A stretch of 38,941 nt of DNA from Candidatus Curtissbacteria bacterium RIFCSPLOWO2_02_FULL_40_11 (GCA_001776505.1 MFBV01000044.1:1-38941), one strand, 5' to 3'. Counted from the first letter of the stretch, positions 28,216-36,492 are shown. Notes: generated from the letters alone by a model not told the origin. A program made the numbers and translations.

Positions 28216-29235
28216 ATGATTGTTCGTGAAGTCGAAGAAAACGAAAAGAATTTATATAACAAAAAAGTTAATCATCTTGTTCAGTCTTGGGAATGGGGAG
28301 AATTTCGTAGAAAAACCGGGCTCGATGTAGTAAGGCTAGGACACTTTGAAGGTGACCATTTAGAAGAAGGTTACCAATTGACTTTCCACAAAGTTCCGCT
28401 TTTCCCCAAAAAAATTGGCTACTTTCCAAAAGGGCCAATGCCAAATACCAGAATGATTGCTGCGCTTAAAGAGGAAGCAAAAAGTAAAAATGCCGCATTT
28501 ATTAAGCTTGAGCCGAATGTGGTTTTAGCTAGTGAAAAGGGTGAAAAAGATATTATTGCCGATTTTAAAAATTTTGGTTTAATACCTTCGAAAAAACCTT
28601 TGTTTACCAAATGGAATTTTTTAATTGACCTTACAAAAAGTGAGGATAGTTTACTCGCTGCCATGCACCCCAAAACTCGTTACAACATTAAAGTAGCCCA
28701 AAGATACGGCGTAGAAGTTAAAGACAGTACAGACGAAATTGATTTTGATATTTATTTAAAACTTTATTTTGAAACTACAAAGCGGCAAAAATATTTTGGC
28801 CATACACCCCAATATCATAAACTGGTTTGGGAAACTTTAATGCCGGCTGGTATGGCGAGGGTTTTGATGGCAAGGTATCGAGGAAAGCCGCTTGTTGCTT
28901 GGATGCTCCTGAATTTTAAGGATACTCTTTATTATCCATATGGGGGTTCTTCTTTGGAACATAAAGAAGTTATGGCGTCTAATTTAATAGCTTGGGAAGC
29001 GATTCGCCTTGGCAAAAATATGGGGCTTAAAGTCTTTGATATGTGGGGAGCTTTGAGCCCAAAAGTTACAGAAAAAGACCCTTGGTACGGCTTCCATAAG
29101 TTTAAAGCAGGATATGGCGGTTTGCATGTCGAGTATGTGGGAACTTATGATTTGATTTTAAATAATGCTCTTTACAAAAGCTTAAATATGGCCGACAGAA
29201 TGAGATGGCTGATGTTGAGGATGGGACGGCGGTAA
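28216..29235 (+). CDS. FemX/FemAB-like peptidoglycan bridge aminoacyltransferase
   Basis: SWEWGEFRRKTG, MHPKTRYNIKVAQRYGVEV, YPYGGSSLEHKEVMASNLIAWEAIRLGKNMGLKVFDMWGA. Confidence 0.9.
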   Translation: MIVREVEENEKNLYNKKVNHLVQSWEWGEFRRKTGLDVVRLGHFEGDHLEEGYQLTFHKVPLFPKKIGYFPKGPMPNTRMIAALKEEAKSKNAAFIKLEPNVVLASEKGEKDIIADFKNFGLIPSKKPLFTKWNFLIDLTKSEDSLLAAMHPKTRYNIKVAQRYGVEVKDSTDEIDFDIYLKLYFETTKRQKYFGHTPQYHKLVWETLMPAGMARVLMARYRGKPLVAWMLLNFKDTLYYPYGGSSLEHKEVMASNLIAWEAIRLGKNMGLKVFDMWGALSPKVTEKDPWYGFHKFKAGYGGLHVEYVGTYDLILNNALYKSLNMADRMRWLMLRMGRR

Positions 29236-29238
29236 AGA

Positions 29239-29766
29239 TTGGAAAATGCCGAAAGTCCTAAATTATTAAGTGAGATAGATAAGATAATTGCACAAAATAG
29301 CGAAGTGAAAAAGACGGGAGTCGGCGGCTATGTTTTCTGGGGGCTTGCCATCCCGCCATTTACTACAATCTGGACAATGTATGCAGCGAGTAAAAAAGGC
29401 GTGCTTCATATCCTCGTTCCAACAATGACGCTTGTTTATACGATTTTATTTGCACTCTTTAGTTTTTCTGTCATTTACTCGCCAAAGTCTTTTGCTGATG
29501 TTTCTGCCGTAAAGTTTGCAACTCAAGTACAGTTACCAACAGTTCCTTCCTGGATTGTCGCTTCAACCATAATTTTAACAATATTGGGAATACTGGGCGG
29601 CTGGTATTTTCGTGGTGTTGCCAAAAAACAGGGTTCACTTTCGAAAGTATTGATGGTTTCCCTTTTGGGGATTTTATTATTGCAGTTTTTTGTGGAATTT
29701 AGGGAGCTCGTTTTTATTAATACTGTAATCCGCAAATCTATCGGGGATATTTATCCGGGTTTATAA
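29239..29766 (+). CDS. Hypothetical multi-pass membrane protein (TTG start)
   Basis: ORF with several TM segments, adjacent to the femX-like gene. Confidence 0.6.
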   Translation: MENAESPKLLSEIDKIIAQNSEVKKTGVGGYVFWGLAIPPFTTIWTMYAASKKGVLHILVPTMTLVYTILFALFSFSVIYSPKSFADVSAVKFATQVQLPTVPSWIVASTIILTILGILGGWYFRGVAKKQGSLSKVLMVSLLGILLLQFFVEFRELVFINTVIRKSIGDIYPGL

Positions 29767-29767
29767 G

Positions 29768-30292
29768 TCAAACTTTGTAGAGATAAATTCCGTCTTTAAC
29801 TTTAATGGGTTTTTTGTCGGGGAAAGAATGCAAATTTACTACAATTCTAGTTCCGGGTGTAGCGTTTTTGTAAACAAAGTCTTCGAATTTTTTAATTGAT
29901 TTTTTTAGGCTATAGACAAAAATTACGTCGGCGATTTTTAAATCCGCTTTCCACATATTTTTTTTCTCAATTTCAATTTGGTTACCTAAACCTTTCAGCT
30001 TTGTGTGGATTAGAGTTAAACCGATTAAAAATGGATTGAGTTCGTAACCTCTTGCTTGAGCACCCTTTTCGGCTGCAGCAAAAAGCAGCCTGCCGTCACC
30101 CGAACCAAGATCTACAACCGTCTCCCCTTTTTTAATTTGAGCAAGCTTTATAATCGTTTCAATTTTATGGCGTTTTGTGGCAACGTAAGGAAGGTCCAGA
30201 AAAATATCGATTGCATAAAATACGCCCACTAAAATAACTAAAAGAAGAAAAATCGCAACGATAATAAGAAGAGCTCCGACGATAATCTGCAT
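29768..30292 (-). CDS. Membrane-anchored SAM-dependent methyltransferase
   Basis: N-terminal TM; VVDLGSGDGRLLFAAAEKGAQARGYELNPF. Confidence 0.85.
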   Translation of the reverse strand: MQIIVGALLIIVAIFLLLVILVGVFYAIDIFLDLPYVATKRHKIETIIKLAQIKKGETVVDLGSGDGRLLFAAAEKGAQARGYELNPFLIGLTLIHTKLKGLGNQIEIEKKNMWKADLKIADVIFVYSLKKSIKKFEDFVYKNATPGTRIVVNLHSFPDKKPIKVKDGIYLYKV

Positions 30293-30305
30293 TTTAAATT
30301 ATATT

Positions 30306-30354
30306 CACCTCCGAGGTGTTCTCTTGTCGCCGACCAGACTTCACCTCGGAGGTG
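30306..30354. repeat. Pair of mutually complementary palindromes CACCTCCGAGGTG / CACCTCGGAGGTG
   Basis: Each is nearly self-complementary and is the reverse complement of the other. Confidence 0.8.
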
Positions 30355-30360
30355 GCTAGA

Positions 30361-30416
30361 TCACGGTTTTGCTAAAGAAAATGGACAGATAGATTTATAA
30401 GCACAGTATACACAAG
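30361..30416 (-). pseudogene. Displaced uvrD-recB 3' tail
   Basis: Minus strand reads CVYCAYKSICPFSLAKP*, versus true end CNYCAYNSICPFSLAKIT*. Confidence 0.9.
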
Positions 30417-30417
30417 T

Positions 30418-30437
30418 CCCCTTCGACAAGCTCAGGG
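30418..30437. repeat. Palindromic repeat CCCCTTCGACAAGCTCAGGG
   Basis: CCCTTCGA..../CTCAGGG-type repeat also found elsewhere in the window. Confidence 0.85.
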
Positions 30438-30446
30438 TGCATGCAA

Positions 30447-33400
30447 TTATGTAATCTTTGCTAATGAGAAAGGACATATCGAATTATAAGCACAATAATT
30501 GCATGCAGGTTCGCGGCCGAAATATTTGGGATTGGCTGCGAAATGATTGTTAGTAATATCCCTTCTGATATTGTCTGCGGTGTCTATAATTAATTTTTCG
30601 GTTTTTTCTAAAGTTTCTTGGGTCGGAGTATAAAATCCTTCAATTCCGGTTTCTAAAAAATGGAGCGTGAGTTTTTGGGGAATAATTTTGTGGCTTTTGT
30701 AATAATAGAGAGCGTAGACTGCAAGCTGAGTCGATTCTTTAGCCTGGCTATTCGCTCTTCCCTCGTCAATATTTTCTGAAGATTTGTAATCTATAATTTC
30801 GACTTCGGAACCTTTTCTAACGTCTACTCTATCGAATCGACCGGTAATCGTAACGCCCGACAGAGAAAACTTGAAGGGTGATTCAATGAGACTGGGAACG
30901 TCTTTAGTTTTTGATTCACGTTTATAGAATTGCTCCAGGGCAATTTTACCTTGAGCTTTTCTTTTTTCTTCATGCTCAACTGTTAAAAATCCTTCGCTGT
31001 CCCAGGCATTTTCAAAAACTTCTAGAAGATTTCCCAGCGACATTAGCTGTCCGCTTTTTTTAACTCGAAAAAACTGGGCAACTGCCGTGTGAAGAGCGGC
31101 GCCATAAGCAATTGCATGATGACGAACTATGGGAAGACGTAAAATGTGCACATAACGATATTTAAAAGCGCAAGTTAAATAATCGTCGATCGAACCTTGG
31201 GTAAGTTTTAAAACGTCAACGTCGAATAAAACTTGTTGGCTCGTCTGCCAGCCGGTGGATGTAGGGGCTGGTGCAAACTTTTCAATTTTTTCAAGTGGAG
31301 ACAGTTTGGTAAATATACTATCTGCTTTTGGCTTATCAAGCGCTTCCAAAACAAATGGTGAAATCTTTTTAAGCCTTCTGCCTCCAACATCCCGTGACCA
31401 AGAAAAGTACGCTAAATCCATGGCACGAGTTACCCCAACATAAAAAAGCCTCCTTTCCTCCTGCATATGCCAATCACCAGAGGGCAAAGTTTCGCGAATA
31501 ATTTTTTCTGGAACCTCTATTGCTTCACCACGATATCGGCTAGGGAATCTGTCGGATACCAAATTAACCATAAAGACAACCGGGAATTCTAAGCCTTTAG
31601 CACCGTGAACCGTCATGACATTAACGGCATCTAAGTCGGGATCGAACTCAATTGTTGCCGGGTCGTCTCCGGCAGACCGAAGAGCCTCGAGGTATTCTAT
31701 GAAATTTTGAGTCGAATTATTAGACGCAACTTGTTCAAACTCTTTTATCTTGTCGAAAAATTTGGCAATGTTTTGGATTTTTATCTGCCCTTCCACTTGG
31801 TTCTCGCGATCTAACCGCGTGAGATATCCGGTGCGTTTTAGAAAATCGTATAAAACTTTGCCAACATTTTGGCGACGGGAGAGCTTGATGGATTCATCTA
31901 AGTCATTCAAGATTTTTTCGATAATTGATTGGCTTTCGCTAGATAATTCGAATTCTTTAAGCCCCATACCCATGTCATCCTGAGGAGACGCAGTCGACGA
32001 AGGATCTTGTGATTCTTCGCTTCGCTCAGAATGACGTCTCTTAGAGCTAGAATGTATCTCCAAATTCTTTAATAAATAGTACAAAGATCGATTCTTTTTC
32101 TTTGCAAAAGACGTCAGTTTGATAGCATCGGTTGGTGGTAATTGATAAATGTCCGATGTTATTAGGTTGTAAATATTTAAGCTATCTTCAAAATTTGTAA
32201 TTGCAGTAAGATATGAAATTAAAATACTGACTTCTTCTTGCTGATATAGGCCAGATGAACCAACAAACTTGTGAGGGATACCTTTCATATTAAGTGATCT
32301 TAAGAAATGATCAGCCTGGAAATTGGCGCGAACTAAAATTGCAAAATCTCTGTATGTGTAACGCTTAACGCTTTTTTGATTTATCAATCTTTCAATTTCT
32401 TCAGCAACCAGATCGGCTTCTTCGCTCAGCGTGTCCGCAAAAATTTCCTGAGGCAAATGCCCGACATTAGTTTTGATGGATTTGAGTTTTTTATCAATTT
32501 TATTTTGGACTTCCAATCGGTTTGGGTCATTGTGCCTAATTAAGCGGTAAGCGCTGTCTAGAATTTTTTGAGTGGATCGATAATTAACCGTTAAAACTAC
32601 CTGTTTTGTTTTTGGATAATTTTTCTTAAATTCTAAAATGTTGGAAATTGCAGCGCCGCGGAATTTATAAATCGATTGATCGTCATCGCCAACTACACAA
32701 ATATTTTTGTGAGAGCTTGCCAAAGTTTTGACAAGTTCGTTTTGGGCAAAATTTGTATCTTGATATTCGTCTACCAAAATGTATTTAAATTGTTGTTGAT
32801 AATTTTTTAAAAGTTTTGGGCGACGCGTGAATAGTTCAATCGTTTTAACAACCTGGTCACCAAAATCTAAAAATCCAGCTTCGTCTTTAAACTTTTCATA
32901 TTTTTCAAAAGCATGCGCAAGTTCTTTGTATTTTTTTGCTTCTGCTTTCTCATCGCCTTTAGCCTTTAGCCCTTCGACTTTGCTCAGGGTTAACTGGCGT
33001 TTAACGTATTGCGAAAACTCAGCTGGACTGACGTTCTCGTCTTTTAGTCTTGAGAAAAAATCTAAAATTGACGAAATAAATTTTGTGGGATTACTAAGCG
33101 GCCGCCAATAATCTAACTCAAATCGAAACAAATTTTGCTGGAAAAATAAAACTTGTTGGGGCTTGCTAAAAACCTTGAAGTCTGGTGAAAAACCAATTTC
33201 TAAAGCGTTTTCACGAAGAACACGGTCACCAAAAGCATGGAACGTAGAAATCCAAGTGTCGATAAAACCGTATGGAACGAGTTGGTCGACGCGCTCTTCC
33301 ATTTCTCCGGCAGCCTTGTCTGTAAAAGTGAGTGCCAAAATTTCAGAGGGTTTGGCTAACTTTTTTTCAATAATGTAAGCAATGCGCCGAGCAATTACTG

Positions 33401-33503
33401 TAGTTTTACCAGTCCCGGCTCCGGCGATAATTAGAAGCGGACCTTCGGTTGTTTTAACCGCTTCCAATTGTTCATGGTTTAAATCTTTGAGTAAATCAGC
33501 CAC
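30447..33503 (-). CDS. UvrD-family helicase fused to RecB-type nuclease with C-terminal Cys cluster
   Basis: IIAGAGTGKTTVIARRIAYII, VDEYQDTNFAQ, MTVHGAKGLEFPVVFMVNL; C-terminal EIIDYKSS nuclease motif, TCAFKYRYVH and CNYCAYNSIC cysteines. Confidence 0.93.
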   Translation of the reverse strand: MADLLKDLNHEQLEAVKTTEGPLLIIAGAGTGKTTVIARRIAYIIEKKLAKPSEILALTFTDKAAGEMEERVDQLVPYGFIDTWISTFHAFGDRVLRENALEIGFSPDFKVFSKPQQVLFFQQNLFRFELDYWRPLSNPTKFISSILDFFSRLKDENVSPAEFSQYVKRQLTLSKVEGLKAKGDEKAEAKKYKELAHAFEKYEKFKDEAGFLDFGDQVVKTIELFTRRPKLLKNYQQQFKYILVDEYQDTNFAQNELVKTLASSHKNICVVGDDDQSIYKFRGAAISNILEFKKNYPKTKQVVLTVNYRSTQKILDSAYRLIRHNDPNRLEVQNKIDKKLKSIKTNVGHLPQEIFADTLSEEADLVAEEIERLINQKSVKRYTYRDFAILVRANFQADHFLRSLNMKGIPHKFVGSSGLYQQEEVSILISYLTAITNFEDSLNIYNLITSDIYQLPPTDAIKLTSFAKKKNRSLYYLLKNLEIHSSSKRRHSERSEESQDPSSTASPQDDMGMGLKEFELSSESQSIIEKILNDLDESIKLSRRQNVGKVLYDFLKRTGYLTRLDRENQVEGQIKIQNIAKFFDKIKEFEQVASNNSTQNFIEYLEALRSAGDDPATIEFDPDLDAVNVMTVHGAKGLEFPVVFMVNLVSDRFPSRYRGEAIEVPEKIIRETLPSGDWHMQEERRLFYVGVTRAMDLAYFSWSRDVGGRRLKKISPFVLEALDKPKADSIFTKLSPLEKIEKFAPAPTSTGWQTSQQVLFDVDVLKLTQGSIDDYLTCAFKYRYVHILRLPIVRHHAIAYGAALHTAVAQFFRVKKSGQLMSLGNLLEVFENAWDSEGFLTVEHEEKRKAQGKIALEQFYKRESKTKDVPSLIESPFKFSLSGVTITGRFDRVDVRKGSEVEIIDYKSSENIDEGRANSQAKESTQLAVYALYYYKSHKIIPQKLTLHFLETGIEGFYTPTQETLEKTEKLIIDTADNIRRDITNNHFAANPKYFGREPACNYCAYNSICPFSLAKIT
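31974..32035. repeat. In-frame palindromic repeat inside uvrD-recB
   Basis: GTCATCCTGAGGAGACGCAGTCGACGAAGGATC...CTTCGCTTCGCTCAGAATGAC; encodes RHSERSEESQDPSSTASPQDDM. Confidence 0.92.
32970..32989. repeat. In-frame palindromic repeat inside uvrD-recB
   Basis: CCCTTCGACTTTGCTCAGGG; encodes TLSKVEG. Confidence 0.8.
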
Positions 33504-33580
33504 GCGGCCATTTTAGCATGAGTTTTCTAAATCTTAGATCTCTGGTCAAGTTAATCGATTAATTTGGCCAAATATTTATT

Positions 33581-33606
33581 ACTTCACTGATTCGAATCAG
33601 TGAAGT
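33581..33606. repeat. 26-bp perfect palindrome upstream of uvrD-recB
   Basis: ACTTCACTGATTCGAATCAGTGAAGT. Confidence 0.9.
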
Positions 33607-33651
33607 AGGTATTTCAGCATTTGAATGTAGTAACACGAAAACTTCGGGAGC

Positions 33652-34524
33652 TTAAGATCTTTCCCACTTCACACCAACCAAATCTAGTAGATCGGCATCT
33701 GCCCACATGTAATCCCAGCGATTTGGCGGTTGAGTCGGATTTTGCAGTATACTGGGGTGAAATAGCTCTTGCACCATGCGCTCTCCTGACGGGTTAGAAT
33801 CAAAGTCTACAAAATCTAGAAGTTGACTATCCCTGAATCTTTGCATTACCAATTTCCCGTCTTCTAAATGGAAATGATAGTCACTATTTCTTCCTTGAGT
33901 TTGAAGTTCACCACGCATCAATATTTGCTCGTAGTCTGATTTTCTAAAAAAATCAGAATAACCACCAGTAGCGGATTTGTATAACAGAAAAAAAGGATCT
34001 GAATCTGCTTGGGTCTTGTTAGAAGAAGTAGTATGGTAATTTATCACTAGCACTGCGTTGTCTTCACTGTTTGGCCTCCCTCTGACCAGAGTTAGCTCAT
34101 AAAGGGTGGTTGGTGGGATAAAATTGAGAGTAGCTTGAAAGTAGTCTTCGTGATCAAAAACCCTCTTTATAAGGTGTGGTGCTATCTTGTTGTGCGTCCA
34201 AAAACTTGCAACGGATTCTGGTTCGTAACCTAAACATAGCCTTGATGAATAAACTCGCGATACTTTACGTTGTGGATCAACTTGAACATGGAACTCTCTT
34301 TCTGGATAGGAAAATACAACAAAATCCTTCGATTCTCTTTCTCTTTTTAACCTGTCTATGTATGTTAAAAAATCCAAATCGAAATGGTTTTGGGGAAGGT
34401 TTCTCCCGGGATCTATCTCTCTGAGTTTGGACCGGTCATCTACATTTGTCACACTACTCCCATTTAGTTTTTCTGCTTTTTCTGGATCGAAACCAAGTAT
34501 TTCCTTAACTCTCTCGTCGTACAT
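33652..34524 (-). CDS. Hypothetical protein
   Basis: 290 aa ORF with no recognised family. Confidence 0.6.
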   Translation of the reverse strand: MYDERVKEILGFDPEKAEKLNGSSVTNVDDRSKLREIDPGRNLPQNHFDLDFLTYIDRLKRERESKDFVVFSYPEREFHVQVDPQRKVSRVYSSRLCLGYEPESVASFWTHNKIAPHLIKRVFDHEDYFQATLNFIPPTTLYELTLVRGRPNSEDNAVLVINYHTTSSNKTQADSDPFFLLYKSATGGYSDFFRKSDYEQILMRGELQTQGRNSDYHFHLEDGKLVMQRFRDSQLLDFVDFDSNPSGERMVQELFHPSILQNPTQPPNRWDYMWADADLLDLVGVKWERS

Positions 34525-34562
34525 GAGGCAAGATTATAGCAGTTGAATTGATTTGGTAGCAA

Positions 34563-34688
34563 TTATTTAGCTTTAATTCTTTTTGCTGATTTTGCCCTTC
34601 GAGCTAAAGCCTCAGGACTTGCAGCTTCTATGGTTTAGACAGTCGATATTTTGGACGACAATCTAGTGAAATGGCTGTTGACGTCGTC
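34563..34688 (-). pseudogene. Displaced rmuC 3' tail
   Basis: Minus strand reads SDDVNSHFTRLSSKISTV*TIEAASPEALARRAKSAKRIKAK*, versus RmuC SDDVNTRFSRLSSKISTVQTIESHKTKGLKPKG*. Confidence 0.93.
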
Positions 34689-34716
34689 GCTTTTTTTGTG
34701 ATTCATATTTGTTATT

Positions 34717-35082
34717 TTAAACAAGCGATTCAAGACCCAAAACGATTTTGAGAGCGTCTTCGACTTCAAATAACTTGTAACTGGTAAGATTCCCTACCTT
34801 GTTTATCAATCTTCCCTTGTCTACCGAACGAATTTGGTCAACAATAATAGCCGATCGCTTGTCTAGGCCTTCATTCTCTATGTCTACAATGTTAGGACCC
34901 ATAAATTCGGGAACGATTGAGCTGAAAGGTACCATTATAAGAGTATTAGAATTTTTATTTAAAGTATTGTTAGAAATTACAAGTATAGGTCGTTTTTTGC
35001 GCATTTCACGGCCAAAACCCGGATCCAAATCCGCGATAAAAATTTCGCCGCGTTTAGGGTAACTTTTCGAATGCTTCTGCAT
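34717..35082 (-). CDS. mazF: MazF/PemK-family toxin
   Basis: PKRGEIFIADLDPGFGREMRKKRPILVISNNTLN...LIMVPFSSI...DQIRSVDKGRL. Confidence 0.93.
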   Translation of the reverse strand: MQKHSKSYPKRGEIFIADLDPGFGREMRKKRPILVISNNTLNKNSNTLIMVPFSSIVPEFMGPNIVDIENEGLDKRSAIIVDQIRSVDKGRLINKVGNLTSYKLFEVEDALKIVLGLESLV

Positions 35083-35293
35083 CTACGTACTTAAAATCTT
35101 CCTGAATCTCTCTATAAATTTTACTATTTAATTTGAGGCTTTTGATTAAGTCTTTTTTAAGGTTTTTTTTGCGTTTCAATTTTTCTTCTAAAGCTGCGGC
35201 AATGAACTTACTGCGTGATCCGCCGGGAATTGTTTTCCTGAGATCTCGCGCCAAATCCGCGGGCAATGTAATATTGATCCTTTGTGTCTGCAT
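35054..35293 (-). CDS. Ribbon-helix-helix antitoxin partner of MazF
   Basis: RINITLPADLARDLRKTIPGGSRSKFIAAALEEKL; overlaps mazF. Confidence 0.87.
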   Translation of the reverse strand: MQTQRINITLPADLARDLRKTIPGGSRSKFIAAALEEKLKRKKNLKKDLIKSLKLNSKIYREIQEDFKYVDAEAFEKLP

Positions 35294-35302
35294 TACACAT
35301 TA

Positions 35303-35330
35303 ATTATACACACTTGATATTTTGGGTCAA
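35303..35330 (-). promoter_or_regulatory. Promoter of the MazF TA operon
   Basis: Minus strand TTGACC-N16-TATAAT starting 5 nt after the rmuC stop. Confidence 0.75.
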
Positions 35331-35335
35331 GCTGT

Positions 35336-36331
35336 TTAACCTTTTGGTTTTAAACCTTTAGTTTTGTGACTTTCTATGGTCTGCACTGTTGATATCTTCG
35401 AGCTCAGACGAGAGAAGCGGGTGTTGACATCGTCAGAGCTGGCGGCGGCGTTTTTGATGTGCTTGGTAAGAACTGAGAGACTTCCGCCGAATTTGTCGGT
35501 CTCGTCGCCGATTTCGCGAAGAGCTGCCAGAATTTGGCCGGCTTGGGCTTCGATTTTTGAGCCTTCCAAACTCATGATGATTGCACGCAAGTAAGCATAC
35601 ATGGTGCTTGGGGAAACCGGGCGCACGCGTTTGCGGTAGGCGTAATCGTCCAGTTCAGGCGCATTTGAAATCATTTCGTAATATACCGGTTCGGAAGGGA
35701 TGTACATTAGTGCAAAATCCAATGTTCCTTCTTGTGGACGGATGTATTTCGTGCTGATCGCGTCGATGTGCTTTTTTACGTCTGATATAAATGCCTTTCG
35801 GTGGATGGCTTGATCTTTTTCTTCACGCGCCTTTGTCATCTTGCGGAAATTTTCCATAGGGAATTTAGCATCTATTGGAATAATTCCTTGTTCAAGCTGA
35901 ATCGCCGCGTCTACAATTTCCCCTCCTTTAAATGCGTATTGCAAGTGAAAATGTTGTTTGGGCAAAGCTTGACCTAAAATATCTTTGAGTACAGCCTCAC
36001 CAATTTGCCCGCGCATTTTGGGTGAGCGCAGAAATTCCTGTAGATCTTTCATAGATCTGCCAAGTTCGGTCATCTCGCCTACACTCTTGGATACTCCCGA
36101 AATTACTTGAGCTGCCCTATCAAGTCTCTCATTGATAGCTTTAGTCTGTTTGACCATGGATTCTGTAGTATTGTCCATGGAACCGCGCATATCGGAAACA
36201 AGTTGAGTTAAGAGTTTAGTAGTTTCGTCACTATTTTTATTTTCTGTCAGTTTTTTTATTTGGAAATAGATGACTGCCAAAGCTGCGATTACTAAAGAGG
36301 CGACCAGAATTAAAATTGTCTGCGAATCCAT
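35336..36331 (-). CDS. rmuC: DNA recombination protein RmuC
   Basis: N-terminal TM plus coiled coil; GQIGEAVLKDILGQALPKQHFHLQYAFKGGEIVDAAIQLEQGIIPIDAKFPMENF, FALMYIPSEPVYYE. Confidence 0.93.
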   Translation of the reverse strand: MDSQTILILVASLVIAALAVIYFQIKKLTENKNSDETTKLLTQLVSDMRGSMDNTTESMVKQTKAINERLDRAAQVISGVSKSVGEMTELGRSMKDLQEFLRSPKMRGQIGEAVLKDILGQALPKQHFHLQYAFKGGEIVDAAIQLEQGIIPIDAKFPMENFRKMTKAREEKDQAIHRKAFISDVKKHIDAISTKYIRPQEGTLDFALMYIPSEPVYYEMISNAPELDDYAYRKRVRPVSPSTMYAYLRAIIMSLEGSKIEAQAGQILAALREIGDETDKFGGSLSVLTKHIKNAAASSDDVNTRFSRLSSKISTVQTIESHKTKGLKPKG

Positions 36332-36369
36332 CCGCTAGATTTTAGCAAATTCGAAGCACGAAATACTAA

Positions 36370-36480
36370 ATTCTAAACAAATTACAATAATCAAAATTAA
36401 AAATTATAAACTCTTTTGATAATTATGATTTAGAATTTAAATATTGTTTAGTATTTAGATATTATAATTTAGAATTTAAT
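36370..36480. repeat. AT-rich inverted/direct repeat cluster
   Basis: AATACTAAATTCTAAACAA and TTGTTTAGTATTTAG arms plus TTTAGAATTTAA repeats. Confidence 0.55.
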
Positions 36481-36492
36481 TAAAATAGATTT

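Noticed and set aside
33511-33580. Possible further displaced tail reading NKYLAKLID*LDQRSKI* on the minus strand
   Set aside because: It looks protein-like but matches no gene end in this window, so the source gene cannot be shown.
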